Below are positions 10,839 to 22,130 of a stretch of 64,000 nt of DNA, piece after piece (the stretch's first letter is position 1; each line of letters starts with the position of its first letter). The notes below the pieces were generated by a model. It was not told where the DNA came from, searched no databases, and worked only from the letters and a program-made list of their open reading frames with translations. Both the position numbers and the translations under genes were made by a program. Location of the stretch: positions 62,001 through 126,000 of the forward strand of contig JAJOZX010008798.1 of assembly GCA_023014485.1 (NCBI GenBank), given 5' to 3'. Source of the DNA: Bathynomus jamesi. Taxonomy: Eukaryota; Arthropoda; Malacostraca; Isopoda; Cirolanidae.

Positions 10839-11425
10839 CAGTGTATAGTAATAGTGACCGAAAGGTTTCGGATGCGGCATCAGTAACGAACGGAAAACGG
10901 CACTATCCATTCTGTTCTCCACCGAATGCCGCTTTGTTTTTTGGAATAATTTAGATTTTAGGAAGAATGGCGATATTCCTCCGAATGACACACTCGACCA
11001 AAAGCTCTCAACAACATTAATGATGAAAAGCTTTTAATAGTATTGTAAACCCAAATCTGCGAATGACACAGCAAACGGCAAACCCATAAAACTGAGAAAA
11101 ATGAAGATTTATAAACGCCTTTTATAATGAAATGTACGGAATCGCGGCTAATCAAAAACGATCGTATGGGATTGGGTTGGGATTTAATCTTTTGTTGGTA
11201 TTTCTTTTGAGGGTTACTTTTAATGTCATTGAAAAGAGAATTCAAAGGAAATTTGTAAAAAGTGAAAATAGAATACTTTATACATCTATAATTTGTGTAC
11301 CCTGTACAGGAGCCCTCCTAACTCATTAGTGGAAGTAAGGTAGTTTATACTTGTATAATTCTTTTAAACTTTTGGGCATATTCGGAAATGTGAAGTGAAA
11401 TAATATCCTCCACTGTCTCGCGAAT
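10839..11425. other. intergenic, unrecognised
   Basis: No supported frame, tRNA-like motif or inverted ends were seen. Confidence 0.45.
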
Positions 11426-11429
11426 GAGG

Positions 11430-11640
11430 GTCTCATGCCTCGGTCAGTTGGGGTGCTGCCCGGTAGTGCTGAGACTCCGCTGAGTCGTGGGTTCGAATGC
11501 TAGTGCTGCCTACAGCTAGGCGGTTGTCTTTTCATTATCTTACATGACCACGAAAGGGCGGCCCGGACACTCTTAATTTACTCGTGGGGGGCTACCCCTC
11601 ACTTCTCTTGGGGGATACTAGACATGGGTGTTACCTTTTT
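11430..11640 (+). mobile_element. tRNA-headed SINE candidate
   Basis: It has an A-box-like GGTCAGTTGGGGTGCTGCC and a B-box-like GTGGGTTCGAATGCTAG about 45 bases apart, then an unrelated tail with GGCGGCCCGGACACTC. Only one copy is seen in the window, so SINE rather than tRNA pseudogene is an inference. Confidence 0.5.
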
Positions 11641-11937
11641 AATATCTCGTAAATTTGCTATGGTTTTCAATTATCTATTCATTCTTTAGGAACTCTGATA
11701 CGTTTCTATTACAATATAATTTCAGAGACTGAGGTTTTTTTTTTTTTTTTTTAAACTCTTTGCAAAAGGAATATTAAAGATTTTGGCGAAGCTTTTACCA
11801 ATTTATAGTCTTTCCAAACTTTAAAAATTGGGTAGTGCGTACTGAAAGGGCGCACAAATTGCGTTATCTATGAAAGAAAACACGAATATTGCATTTGACC
11901 AATCCGAAAACATCGTTTGAATATCGTTAACCAATCA

Positions 11938-11939
<2 letters not shown>

Positions 11940-11987
<48 letters not shown>

Positions 11988-11998
11988 ATATATATATA
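11940..11998. repeat. (TA)n microsatellite
   Basis: The TA run that hosts the MITE at 11999. Confidence 0.95.
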
Positions 11999-12208
11999 CA
12001 GAGCTGGGCACTTGCGGCATATTGCGGTACTGCGGTACTGCTGCACTACCAAACCGGTACCAAACCGGTACGCGGAAATTTGAATGCGGTAGCGGTACTG
12101 CGGTACTTTCAGCGATCCTTTGCGGTACTGCGTTATGGGGGCCCGGGGTGGTAGTGCGGTGGTACCGCAAGTACCGCAGTACCGCAAAATATGCCGCAAA
12201 TGCCCAGC

Positions 12209-12212
<4 letters not shown>
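11999..12212. mobile_element. GCGGTAC-rich MITE, copy 1
   Basis: The inverted ends are CAGAGCTGGGCACTTGCGGC and the reverse complement of CAGAGCTGGGCATTTGCGGC. The body is full of GCGGTAC and GTACCGC words. A nearly identical copy in the opposite orientation lies at 57926-58127. Both sit inside (TA)n. The CAGAGCTGGGC ends resemble hAT, and a TATATATA duplication would be invisible in this array. Confidence 0.85.
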
Positions 12213-12247
<35 letters not shown>

Positions 12248-12255
12248 CCTCCCGA

Positions 12256-12313
<58 letters not shown>

Positions 12314-12330
12314 TCGGGAGGGAAACTTTA
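12213..12330. repeat. (TA)n with a short hairpin
   Basis: Two TA arrays. The second is bracketed by TTCCCTCCCGAAACATAT and its exact reverse complement, giving a perfect palindrome from about 12245 to 12327. Confidence 0.9.
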
Positions 12331-13560
12331 ACGGGCTATAATCGAGTTATAGAGAATAATTTGGAGTAGAGGGAAGGAGGGGTACTATTGAGGAAAGGGG
12401 GGGGTTTGTTTTCATATTGCCTTATAATTATTCAGTCCTCGCGATGTGACGCTAATTGAGAAAGCCTAATCAGTATTCCATATGAAAAGGGCGTATACGC
12501 GTTTCATTATCTTTTAAAAGGAAACACGAATAGCGCATTTAACGAATTTTAACTTCTTATTATCTCGTTATATTGAGTGAAGTATATTTTTTGTGGGGAG
12601 GAATAGGTCATATTGCTCGATAATTATTTACGCCTTGTGAAATTAATCGAGAAACTCAAACTTACACGTTTTAAACAGTTACGAGTATTAACACTTCAAA
12701 ATAACACCGATAGACACCATTATGAAAACACTACTACTACATAGAAACCAAAGACTTCCCGCAACCTTCTATACAAAGAAATATTATCTTCTATTGTTTA
12801 AAATCACTCAAAAACAAGTTTTGAAGACAATTTCTTCTATCTAAAGAAGTTATGTATCATTAAAAGAAGTTATTATATCATCTAATAAAAAGTTTTGATT
12901 CCCAAAAGAAGGAAAAACTACTTCTAGAATGCATCCTCAAAAAGAAGTTATAAGTTCTAAATTTAGAGGTTATATTTTGAGTGCACTCATACTACTACTA
13001 TTGCTATTACTACTAACTTCTTCATATACATGAAACAGAAGTATGATTCACACTCCCTCCTTACTAAATCTCAAAGAACCGACAACTCAACGTTTCGAGG
13101 TTAGGTTAATGGAAGTTAGACTTGGTTAGTTTCTGACCCGATCAGTTATAGAGAATTTGATCAGATAGATACAGACCAGCATTACGAAACATCAGCAATC
13201 TCCCTTTGTGTTTACAAAATGAGAGCACTTTTTTTTCTCTTACTAGTAAAAATTTTGTATTAGCATTATATAGAACAGCATTTACACTCCTATTTTGCAT
13301 CAACTACTACGTCATAGTGGAAATAGTCTATATTTGGATTTGAAGTTCACTTAAAAAAAAAAAAATTGAGTTAGGTTATGTTTAGGAACAGGATAGGTTA
13401 ACTCTATCAAATGATTTCATCCGTTTGTTTACATTAGTTAAACTTCAAAAGAGGCGAGGTTAATAGTTAACTAATGTTAAATTAACATTCAAGGGACTAA
13501 ACTAACGGGTCAGCATCCCCTTAATATTAAACGAATGCTTAACAGAAATAATACTCACGT
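12331..13560. other. AT-rich intergenic, AAGAAGTTAT words
   Basis: AAAGAAGTTAT-like words recur between about 12790 and 12970. TTAGGTTA words occur near 13100 and 13370. No gene was recognised. Confidence 0.45.
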
Positions 13561-13659
13561 CTGACTGCACATTTGGAGAGGGGAGGTTCATGTAACCAGC
13601 TCCATTGCGACCTCCGTCTCGGCCTCTCACTAGACCTTTGGGAGGATAAGGGAAGGAGG

Positions 13660-14060
13660 AGGAGAGTAGTAACAAAGGAAAGAGAAAGGAGCAGAAAGAG
13701 TAAAATGAATGAAAATGAAATAAAAATGAGGAATGAAATGAAGATAATGAAAATTATTGTCATTTGCGAATTTAAAAGGAAATGAACAAAATGAAAGTTG
13801 ACAAAAATGTCATTAAAAAATTAAAAGAAATGAAATAAAATGTAAAGGAAAATGAATAAATATTTAATAAATGAAAGTAAAATGCATTACGATGAAAATA
13901 AGTTAATGCGGAACAGTAAAAATTGAAAGAAAAATGTAAAAAATGTTCAAAGTAAATTAATTAAAATGAATTTTAAAAATATTAAGAAAAAATAGATTAA
14001 AAATTATATAATTTAAAAATAACAGTAATAAGACATTAAAATGCAAGACAGTCAATTAAA
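13660..14060. repeat. A/G-rich region with AAATGAA words
   Basis: The plus strand is almost pyrimidine-free over long runs, with degenerate AAAATGAA repeats. It looks like a decayed short tandem repeat rather than coding sequence. Confidence 0.6.
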
Positions 14061-14381
14061 ATAATATAGAGTAATGAAAAGAAATAAAATTGGAGAGAGA
14101 GAGGCCGAAAGGGTGTGGGGGAGAGAGAGAAAGAAAAAGCATATTAGTATAAATACTGGAAATATTTTAATGTTAAAATATATAAATTATTATCATTAAT
14201 TAACTAAAAAATATAATTTAAAAATATTGTGAATAGCTTTCCGTAACAAAAATAAGAGATGTTTTTACGCCAACTTTTTCCCTATTGGTACCAAATAATC
14301 AGTAGAGTCATCTGCTCCTGATCACATCAGAATCACAGACTATTTTCAATAGAATTTAATCGCAATAATTTAAGTATAATT

Positions 14382-15010
14382 GGATTTTCGGGTCTTTCCT
14401 GTTTCATTAACTGTTTCCGATTTTTATGAAAACGTGATATGTACAGTTTTTCACGCTGATTTCAAAATTATAAACCATTTCATCGAGAAATACTTAGGTT
14501 AGGTTAAGTTAGGCTTATTAGCATTTGATGTTTTCTAGGACACTGTTTTTCTTTCGGTATTAATTTATATTCTCGTAAAAAATTTACTGCATTTTCTTCT
14601 GTCTCAGTCTTCCTATATAATTCTATAAAATTAAATTTGTCAGTCATTGGAAAGTAAAAAGATGTTGAACTATAGTCTATGCTCGCAGCGGAAGAACAAA
14701 ATAGATGCGCAACGCCACCGTTTAAAAAATAGCCTAGCCTATGCTTGCAGTGATTACACCGTTTAGTACTTTTTGTATTATTCTATAATTTACTTTCATT
14801 TCGAAAAAACGTATTTTTAGAATGAGCGTATTGTTTTAAATTTCTATAGCCTACGCTCTTTCAACATTTGCTAGTTTCTGCACATTATAACTTTTTGGTT
14901 ATATATTTCTCGATGAAATGGTTTATAATTTTGAAATCAGCGTGAAAAACTGTACATATCACGTTGTTTTCATAAAAATCGGAAAGTTAATGAAACAGGA
15001 AATATCCGGA
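14382..15010. repeat. long inverted repeat (about 110-bp arms)
   Basis: The left arm (14382-14492) includes ATATGTACAGTTTTTCACGC. The right arm (14904-15010) holds its reverse complement GCGTGAAAAACTGTACATAT. The arms are nearly identical for over 90 bases, with a spacer of about 410 bp. It is probably a MITE; the ends are not sharp enough to define a duplication. Confidence 0.8.
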
Positions 15011-15021
15011 TTTTCAAAAAG

Positions 15022-15314
15022 GCTGAGTGGTACTTGTAGGTTATCTCTCCCCCCACCAATTTTGACAGAGTATTTTCGTTAAAACTAACGAAAATATCAC
15101 GACTTAACCTAACCATTAGCAAGGGCGTACAGTTGGTCTATTATTAATTATAACATTGTTTGTTTCTGGAATGTATTTACTATTTACTAATAGATCAACT
15201 GTACGCCCTTGATTATTGGTTAGGTTAAGTCGTGATATTTTCGTTTGTTTTAACGAAACATTCTGTCAAAATTGGTGGTGGTGGTGGGGGGAGATAACCT
15301 ACAAGTACCGGCTG
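15022..15314. mobile_element. palindromic MITE with AACCTAACC core
   Basis: Arms of about 118 bp (15028-15146 and 15188-15308) begin GGTACTTGTAGGTTATCTC and contain CACGACTTAACCTAACC and AAGGGCGTACAGTTG. They abut the inverted repeat to the left. The core recurs at 15650, 46560 and 49615. Confidence 0.8.
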
Positions 15315-15604
15315 ACTAATCTCGTTATGGGTTGGTAATTATTAGCTTTTTAAGTTTAGTTAAAAACAAGGAAAAAGGTTGAAGTTTCACTGGGAATAAT
15401 TTGGCATAAATTTTAGTAACGTTGTACTGTCGTTAGGTTTCTAGTTTATCTATACCATAAACTAGGTTCAAATTTGGACAAAAACTACATCATTGTCCTT
15501 TGAAATCTGACATTCAAGTTATTGGTGCCCAACTACTGCACCAACTACCAAATCTATGTATTTAATTTTTCGATTAAACATTTTATATAATGTAAATTAA
15601 ATTA

Positions 15605-15807
15605 GGATCACCTGAAGATCAGGGACCCCAGCCTTCTTTAGTTAGGCTTATAAGGCTAACTAACGAAAATATCACGACCTAACCTAACCAATCGTTAGGT
15701 CAACTGTACGCCCTTGACGATTGGTTAGGTTAAGTCGTTATATTTTCGTTAGTTAGCCTTATAAAGCTAACTAAAGAAGGCTGGGGGCCCTGATCTTCAG
15801 GTGATCC
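15605..15807. mobile_element. 203-bp near-perfect palindrome
   Basis: Arms of about 90 bp start GGATCACCTGAAGATCAGGG and end in ACCTAACCTAACCAATCGT, around a loop of about 20 bases. Very few mismatches are visible, so it is young or under folding constraint. It shares the AACCTAACCAATCGT core with three other loci. Confidence 0.85.
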
Positions 15808-15891
15808 AAATTATCTAAAAAAATATATTTTTGTTAAATATCAGTTGTGAATGAAACCGAGAAGACTCGTTCTTACGTATTAATATATATA

Positions 15892-16126
15892 AAAGGTCGC
15901 CAAAAGTAGAGAGACAACACTGCGATTGTCTTCAAAAACAAATGACAAAGTTCATCAATAAAATGCCAGAACGCGCGTCAGCCTTTACGTAATGGAAAGG
16001 GTAAAGCAACACGATTCTAAATATATTCATTCAATAAATCTGTTGTTATTATTTAATAACTTATTGTGAAATAAAAAACTATGAAAAAATACGAAGGTGT
16101 CTATTTATTTTTGTCAAACCTTTGTG
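15892..16126 (+). mobile_element. deleted Tc1 element, copy 2
   Basis: It has the same structure as the copy at 9957: an end AAAAGGTCGCCAAAAGTAGA fused to the C-terminal transposase words CLQKQMTKFINKMPER. Here the right inverted end is also visible (TTTTTGTCAAACCTTTGTG near 16108-16126). Confidence 0.75.
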
Positions 16127-16199
16127 TAAATTGTGAATAATTTTTTTTTCAATGTTTCTTTGATTATTAAAACCAAGAATCATTTCCTATTCTCACTTT

Positions 16200-16500
16200 C
16201 AATACTGATGTATCATCATAAAGAATTACTTATTTTCATAAATTCTCAAACCTATTTTCATAAGTAATTATTTATTCCTGCCTAAAATAACTTATTTTCC
16301 TAAATAATTACTTATTTTTTTCCTACATTCACTTTTTCTAGGAAGTAATTACTTATTTTCCCCCTAAATTACCTATTTTCAAGAATAATTACTTATTCTT
16401 CCTGAAATTACTTATTTCAAGAGTAATTATTTATTCATCCCTAAAATTACTTATTCCCTCCAGTAATTATTTCTTCTTCCAAAAATGACTCATTCTCTCT
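16200..16500. repeat. degenerate tandem repeat, AATTACTTATT units
   Basis: AATTACTTATT or AATTATTTATT occurs about a dozen times at irregular spacing of roughly 15-35 bases. It looks like an old satellite-like array with pyrimidine-rich spacers. Confidence 0.7.
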
Positions 16501-17104
16501 TGGTTAAAATGTATTACCAGGTACAAAGTCATTTCTAGAAATGGATACCTTCGTTTCAGGTCACAAAATTCCTATAATAAAGTTTTATAACTTAAACTAA
16601 AGTAGAATAATAAAAAATATTACACACACACACACACACACACTAAATTATGAGCACCATTTTATAGTGCCAACTAAGTTAGTTAGCAGTTTATAGAGGC
16701 AAGTTTATGGAGCCTAATTTGTATAGGCTATCAGTTTTGAAGGAAGGTTAATACAGTTTGGTAATTTATTATTTTGATACGTTGTCGATATAATCAATGA
16801 AATAGTTAATTAGTTTGCAAAAGGGTTACTAGATTGTTGTTGCTATTTCTGCTGGTACGCGGCTTGCTGGTGTCTTCAATACACTATGACAAATTGAACT
16901 CGAATGCGTTTCTGTAGAGGTCTCTAAACGGCATCCAGACCTCATTGGGAATGACTTGTATGGGCATGAACCGCTTCGTAAAGGTGACATTCTGCGATTT
17001 CTTGATGGTGCCATTCGGATGAGCACTTGAGAAGGGTATTACCATCAAATCTACGAAGTTATTGTATTAAAACCATCAGCCTATAATTAATAGTGTTTTA
17101 TAAT
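16501..17104 (+). other. LINE-upstream region with a coding-like fragment
   Basis: A (CA)n array lies at 16624-16643. From about 16838 to 17085 the plus strand reads coding-like words (KRHPDLIGNDLYGHEPLRKG) with two in-frame stops. It sits just before the LINE and may be the remnant of its first ORF, but I do not recognise the family. Confidence 0.35.
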
Positions 17105-17122
17105 TCTCTCTCTCTCTCTCTC
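17105..17122. repeat. (TC)n microsatellite
   Basis: A short TC run directly before the LINE ORF2. The LINE also ends in (TC)n at 20011. Confidence 0.9.
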
Positions 17123-17135
17123 TGCGTCCAGGTGG

Positions 17136-17924
17136 GTGACCCTCCTTCCGCTGTTCGGGAAACGGGTCGTGCTAGGAGGCGGTCAGAATAGGGAAGGCTC
17201 CCTCCGTGCAGTGCTTTTTAATGCTAGGTCGATTAGGAATAAGTTTTGCGAGCTACGGGCGCTCTTAGCATCAGAGTACCAGGATATCGTTGCTATCACC
17301 GAGTCCTGGATTCATACTGATGGTGAGGACTACGTTCGGGAGTTCGAGATTCCCGGGTATAGAATGTTTCACAAAGACCGCACCTGTGGGGAGGAGGGAG
17401 GGGTACTAATATACGTGAGGGACACGTTGAGTCTGGTTGACTGCCACTTCCGATCGGAACGGGAGCTGCTTGGCGTCGATCTGAACGTGGGAGGGACGAA
17501 CTATAGGTTAATCTTGGTGTACAGACCTCCGCATCTCCTCCTCAAGGAGGATACAGCCCTGTACACCAAACTCCGTAGCCTGCTAGGGGATAGGGTGTGT
17601 GTAGTTTTAGGAGACTTCAACTGTCGCGGCATAAAGTGGAAAGACAGGACTGCTGATGCTGAAGGGAGGAGGCTAGTTGACTTTGCTGATGAGAAATTCC
17701 TGACTCAGTGGGTCAATGAGCCGACACGAGGCGAAAGCGTTCTAGACTTAGTATTCACGACCGAAGACAACCTCGTCACTGGCTTCACCGTTGACAAATT
17801 GGGCGGGAGTGATTACGGTCTGATTAGGTTCTGTGTGCGCGTCCCTCGGGTGAAGCGTAGTAACTCGAGAGGCAGTAAGCTCGATCTACGGGGGCGGACT
17901 TTGTTAGCCTCCGGGATAGCGTAG
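17136..17924 (+). CDS. LINE endonuclease domain frame (262 aa)
   Basis: This open frame encodes an AP-endonuclease-like domain that nicks target DNA in LINE retrotransposition. Visible motifs are FNARSIRNK near the start, ITESWI (the catalytic Glu), EGGVLIYVR, ILVYRPP, VVLGDFNCRGIKW (Asp/Asn pair), LDLVFTT and finally SDYGLI, where active enzymes normally have SDH. The His-to-Tyr change would probably cripple cleavage. The frame ends at 17924, and the next LINE frame opens at 17930 in a different register. The listed start is the first Met. The natural protein may begin upstream. Confidence 0.75.
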   Translation: MTLLPLFGKRVVLGGGQNREGSLRAVLFNARSIRNKFCELRALLASEYQDIVAITESWIHTDGEDYVREFEIPGYRMFHKDRTCGEEGGVLIYVRDTLSLVDCHFRSERELLGVDLNVGGTNYRLILVYRPPHLLLKEDTALYTKLRSLLGDRVCVVLGDFNCRGIKWKDRTADAEGRRLVDFADEKFLTQWVNEPTRGESVLDLVFTTEDNLVTGFTVDKLGGSDYGLIRFCVRVPRVKRSNSRGSKLDLRGRTLLASGIA

Positions 17925-17929
17925 GTGAG

Positions 17930-20009
17930 ATGGGGTTAGAGGTCGGCGGCGATGTTGAGGGAGTGTGGAGTGCATTCCGGGACGAGTTTATGGTGCTGCA
18001 GTCTGCTGCCATACCCTCAAAACCGGACACCCCTGCTTTAACGCAGCCTAAGTGGTTCAGTCATGACATCGCTTCGGCTATTCGAAATAGAAAAGCCGCG
18101 TATAGGAGGTCGAAGACCAATCGTTCCCATGAGAACACTGAGGCGTATATCCGCCTATGTAGGGAAGTGAAGGCGAAGGTTAGGCTAGCGAAACGTAACG
18201 AAGAACTCCGGGTGGCAAGCCTCGGCAAGGGGAACCCTAAGGAGTTCTTCAGTTATGTACTTATGTTAATAGAAAGCCGAAGCGGCGTTCTGCGGACCTC
18301 CGACGCGGACATCGCTAATGTGCTTAATGAGTACTTTGCGGGAGTGTTCACCAGGGAGGACAGCCGCGTCATCCCCGAGCCAGGCGTCAGGCATGAAGGT
18401 GCTGACCTGGATAGTGTTCGGTGTACCGCGACAGTCGTTGCCGATAGAATAGACAAACTGAACGCGTTTAAGGCTCCTCGGCCAAACCAGTTCCCCCCAG
18501 AGTGTTGCGGGAGGTGCGCGACCAGGTGGTTCCCCACCTGCCTACAGTCTTCAACAAATCGTTGGAGACAGGCCAGGTGCCTGGTGACTGGAGGGAGACC
18601 AACGTGACCCCTATCTTTAAGAAAAGGGGATCACCAAAGTCCAGGGAACTATCGTCCCATTAGTCTCACTTCAGTTGTAGGTAAATTATTAGAGGGGATA
18701 ATAGCGGATAGGATCGTTGACTATTTGGATTCCTACAAGCTGCTTGGGGATTCCCAACATGGGTTTAGACGGCATAGGTCGTGTCTCAACCAACTTGCTC
18801 GAGTTTTTGTACGTCATGTTGAGTGAGTATGATAAGAGTAGGGCGATTGATATACTTTATCTCGACTTTCAGAAAGCCTTTGATAAGGTACCTCACCGCC
18901 GGCTAATAGCCAAAGTGCGCGCGCTGGATGTCGGTGGTGAAGTAGGTAGGTGGATTGAAAACTGGCTGAAGAATAGGCGGCAGAGGGTTGTAATTAAAGG
19001 GGTTACTTCGGGTTGGGCCTCGGTCACTAGTGGGGTTCCTCAGGGTTCCGTTTTGGGGCCACTGTTGTTTATCATTTACATAAATGATATTGACGGTGGC
19101 ATATCTCAGTCGATCGCCAAATTCACTGATGACACGAATCTTGGGGCAAATGGGGACGCCCGAAGCAATCGAGCAACTGTGTGCGGACCTACGTAGGATA
19201 GGAGAGTGGTCCGAAAAAATGGCAAATGCCGTTTAACTTGGGTAAATGCAAAGTGATGCACATTGGCTACGCCAATCCCAAGTCGGACTACTCGATGTTG
19301 GGAGTAATATCGAGGCGACTGATTTGGAAAAGGACTTGGGTATGCTAATTAGCAGCGACCTTAAGTTTACGAAACAGTGCGTAGAGGTGGAAAAGAAAGC
19401 CCAGAAGGTTGGGGTTATATCAGGAGGCAATTTCAGTTTCGGAACAAGGAGATTGTGCTCTCTCTGTACAATTCCTTTGTTCGGCCGCACCTGAAGTATG
19501 CTGTGCAGTTTGGTCACCCACCCTCAGGAAATATATTGAGAGGCTGGAGCGAGTGCAGGCGAGGGCCACAAAGTTAATCCCTTCCGTTAGGCATATGGGC
19601 TACAATCGACGGTTACGCGCCCGCGCCCTGAACTTGTTTTCGCTGGAAACTCGGAGGCTGCGCGGTCACCTCATCGAGGTTTTCAAGTTCTTACGCTGGT
19701 TGAACAATGTCGATTTTAGAAGCATGTTTAGTTTAAATGATAACCCAACTCGCAACAATGGTTGGAAGATGGATTTGAAACGGTTTAGGACTAGTGTGTG
19801 TGGGAATTACTTTACGTATAAGATCTGTGACACGTGGAACAGGTTACCTTCAGAAGTTGTGAACAGTTTCTCTGTGGATCATTTTAAGAAAAGGTTAGAC
19901 CGAATCTTGCACACTATTCGAGGGTGTAGAAAATTTTCCCTGGCACCCTTACCATTGGTACCTCCTCGGTGTGGGCCGCAAGGCCTTTTGAGGTACTTCT
20001 TTTCCTTGT

Positions 20010-20011
<2 letters not shown>
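17930..20011 (+). pseudogene. LINE reverse transcriptase, frameshifted
   Basis: Four overlapping frames cover it. A linker lies in 17930-18607. The fingers region YRPISLTS and QHGFRRHRSCLNQL lies at about 18648-18800. The frame 18717-19196 carries LDFQKAFDKVPH (motif A Asp), TSGVPQGSVLGPLLF (motif B) and FTDDTNL (motif C, two Asp kept, Ala to Thr before them). The C-terminal frame 19409-20011 has RVQARATKLIPSVR, LETRRLRGHL and WNRLPSEVVNSFSVDHFKKR, typical of CR1-group C-termini. Catalytic aspartates remain, but the frame breaks make it a pseudogene. Confidence 0.85.
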
Positions 20012-20046
<35 letters not shown>

Positions 20047-20224
20047 GAAACTGTAAGAGCTTGTGGGAATCGACCTCTCGACATTATGTACAATTTCCCC
20101 TCCCCATTTCTCCTTCTCAAAGGGTTCGTTCGACCGAGGCTTATATTTACACTGACGAACCTTCATTCAATTCACTCGCCTTCATAAAAGCGTATAACGC
20201 TCTTTTAAGCGCAATAACCGTACT

Positions 20225-20357
20225 TCTTTTCGGAGTTCTTGATGGCGTGGTGAATAGGAGCGGTGACTTAGAAAACTACGCGACACCGGTTCGAAGTCTA
20301 CTCTCTCTTAGTTTTTCCTTTAATACCATCTTATGTAAATGCGGTTACTCCACTTAA
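20225..20357 (+). mobile_element. tRNA-headed SINE, family B, copy 1
   Basis: A head GGCGTGGTGAATAGGAGCGG and B-box-like ACACCGGTTCGAAGTC are followed by a tail with AATGCGGTTACTCCACTTAA. It matches the copy at 21760-21900 in layout and words. Confidence 0.6.
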
Positions 20358-21223
20358 AAATCAATTATTATTATTTACCCATCAGTGCTCATTGGTAGAA
20401 TTTCCTACCGCCAAAATTGTTTGTTATTATTGGGTTGCATCACTTTTTCTCGTATTCACGTGATCTTCGGTATTAATCATTGATATGACGCAATCTAAAA
20501 GATATGACGCATCCCACTCAGATATCCGCGCACATTCTCACCAAGTAGACCACCCAACTAAAAATTTAATTAAAATTTTTTTTTTTTTAAATAAACCAAC
20601 TCTAAATGAGTATACTCTCTTCCATAACCAAAGCACACTAATATACAGTGACGCTCATAAGTATTTGTACAGAGAAATACTTGAATTATATTCTTTATCT
20701 TTTGTACCATGCGTAGGATAATTATGAACAGTTAACCGTTCGTTTGTAAAAATTTAACAAATAAAAAAAATTATTTTAACTCCAACATATAATGTAAAAC
20801 ATCAAAGAATTTAAAGAAAAAAAAAAGTTAAAATGCGAGTAACAAAGTCTAAGAAAATGGCACGCGAGCATAATAAAAGTTGGCCATCCCTGACTTAACC
20901 ATAACTATTATTACTGCACCATGAAATATGTCGCTCTTTTGCCAACGTTTGTGATAATACAACTCGTAATTCTCGTTTACACGTTTTTTTAACATTATTT
21001 ACATTTTATTTCTTGCGTATTACCATTATTTTATACTTTCTTCACTTTATAATTTCATCTTTGTTAACTTTTCTCTTATTTAATCCACTCACGTTCAGTA
21101 AAGTAACCCCCCCCCCCCCCCCCGATTATTTCTCTTCTATACCAATTTAATTATTTTAATTTCTGATTTTCAGCTTTAATCTCATAAATAATTCATAATT
21201 TACTGTCCTTCCTGTTAATATAG
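20358..21223. other. AT-rich intergenic
   Basis: A poly-C run at about 21109-21123 and a poly-A run near 20815. Nothing else was recognised. Confidence 0.45.
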
Positions 21224-21489
21224 AGGAAGTCCCATAAGTCCGGTCTCATAGGGAAATTTATTTTAAATTAAATTTACGAAAATTACACTGGTGAGGAAAG
21301 GTCCTCCTGAGGCCTTTTCCTCACGAGTGTAACTCGCTTCCATATTAGCCATTGCGTGTTGTTCCACTCGGCAACGAAAAAAGGTCCCAAAACAAGACAC
21401 CAATTTGAACATTTGTTTTAGTTCTGATGTATTACCTTTGTAAGTTTAATTTAAATTTTTCTACGAGACCAGATTTATGGGACACCCTG
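21224..21489. mobile_element. mariner-type MITE
   Basis: The left end AGTCCCATAAGTCCGGTCTC and right end GAGACCAGATTTATGGGACA are inverted, and the similarity extends through AAATTTAATTTAAAT-like blocks for about 55 bp. The outer right end is CACCCTG, as in the window's IS630-type elements. Confidence 0.75.
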
Positions 21490-21759
21490 TGTAATTAATT
21501 TTAGCATTTCTAATCATTGCCCCATTATTTCTATTGTTATACTGTTGTAACATATCACAAATGTATTAATATTTATATTACATTAATATTATATTGGTTT
21601 TTAAGTAGAATAACAGCACTTGCAAAGTATGAGTTTGTGGGGTTCGAACCGTTGTTATTTCTCTTTAAATATCATTTGTATACTTTTTAAGGGTGAGGGA
21701 ACTAAATGGAGAATGGTCAAAGAAGCGTAAATGTTCGACTCGCTTGAATGAACCCTTTT

Positions 21760-21900
21760 GATAAGAGGATGAGGGCCGGCGAAAATTGTGCATGGTATGG
21801 TCAGTAGGAGCGCTGACTCTGAAACCACGCGATGTCGTGGGTTCGATTCCCACTAGTTCTTCGTTTCCCCTTTAAGAAAGTGCGGTTATTGGGCTTAAGA
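21760..21900 (+). mobile_element. tRNA-headed SINE, family B, copy 2
   Basis: A head ATGGTCAGTAGGAGCGCTGA, B box GTGGGTTCGATTCCCAC and tail AAAGTGCGGTTATTGGGCTT. The A-like and B boxes are well preserved. It is related to 20225-20357. Confidence 0.65.
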
Positions 21901-22130
21901 AAACCTTTATATTAACATTACAAATTTTTCACTATCCTGTAATGAGGAATTGGGTACGCGAGATAAGTGTACGCATGGTGTGAATGAACTCTGAAGCTAT
22001 TCATTTTTTTATACTTTTTCCTACTCTCCGATAACTCTTTTCTCACCACTCCTTTCTGTCAGTGGCTGGTGGAAAAAGAGCAGTTTTGTCTCTTCTCTAC
22101 AACTACTTTGTCTCTAATATTTTATATATA

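Larger units (their letters stand above)
17130..20044 (+). mobile_element. CR1-like LINE, nearly complete ORF2
   Basis: It contains an AP-type endonuclease (17190-17860), a reverse transcriptase (about 18460-19190) and a C-terminal region to about 20000, then a short 3' UTR and a (TC)n tail (20011-20044). At least four frame changes break the ORF. The 3' end repeats at position 1 of the window. The C-terminal region is homologous to the antisense fragment at 60.6-61.4 kb. I place it in the CR1 group from the polymerase words and non-poly-A tail; finer placement needs a tree. Confidence 0.9.

Noticed and set aside
13660..14060. A coding region in the A/G-rich stretch
   Set aside because: The frames are short and the composition is a degenerate short repeat.
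16200..16500. A CRISPR array
   Set aside because: The repeats are degenerate, irregularly spaced and AT-rich, and the rest of the window is animal-type sequence.
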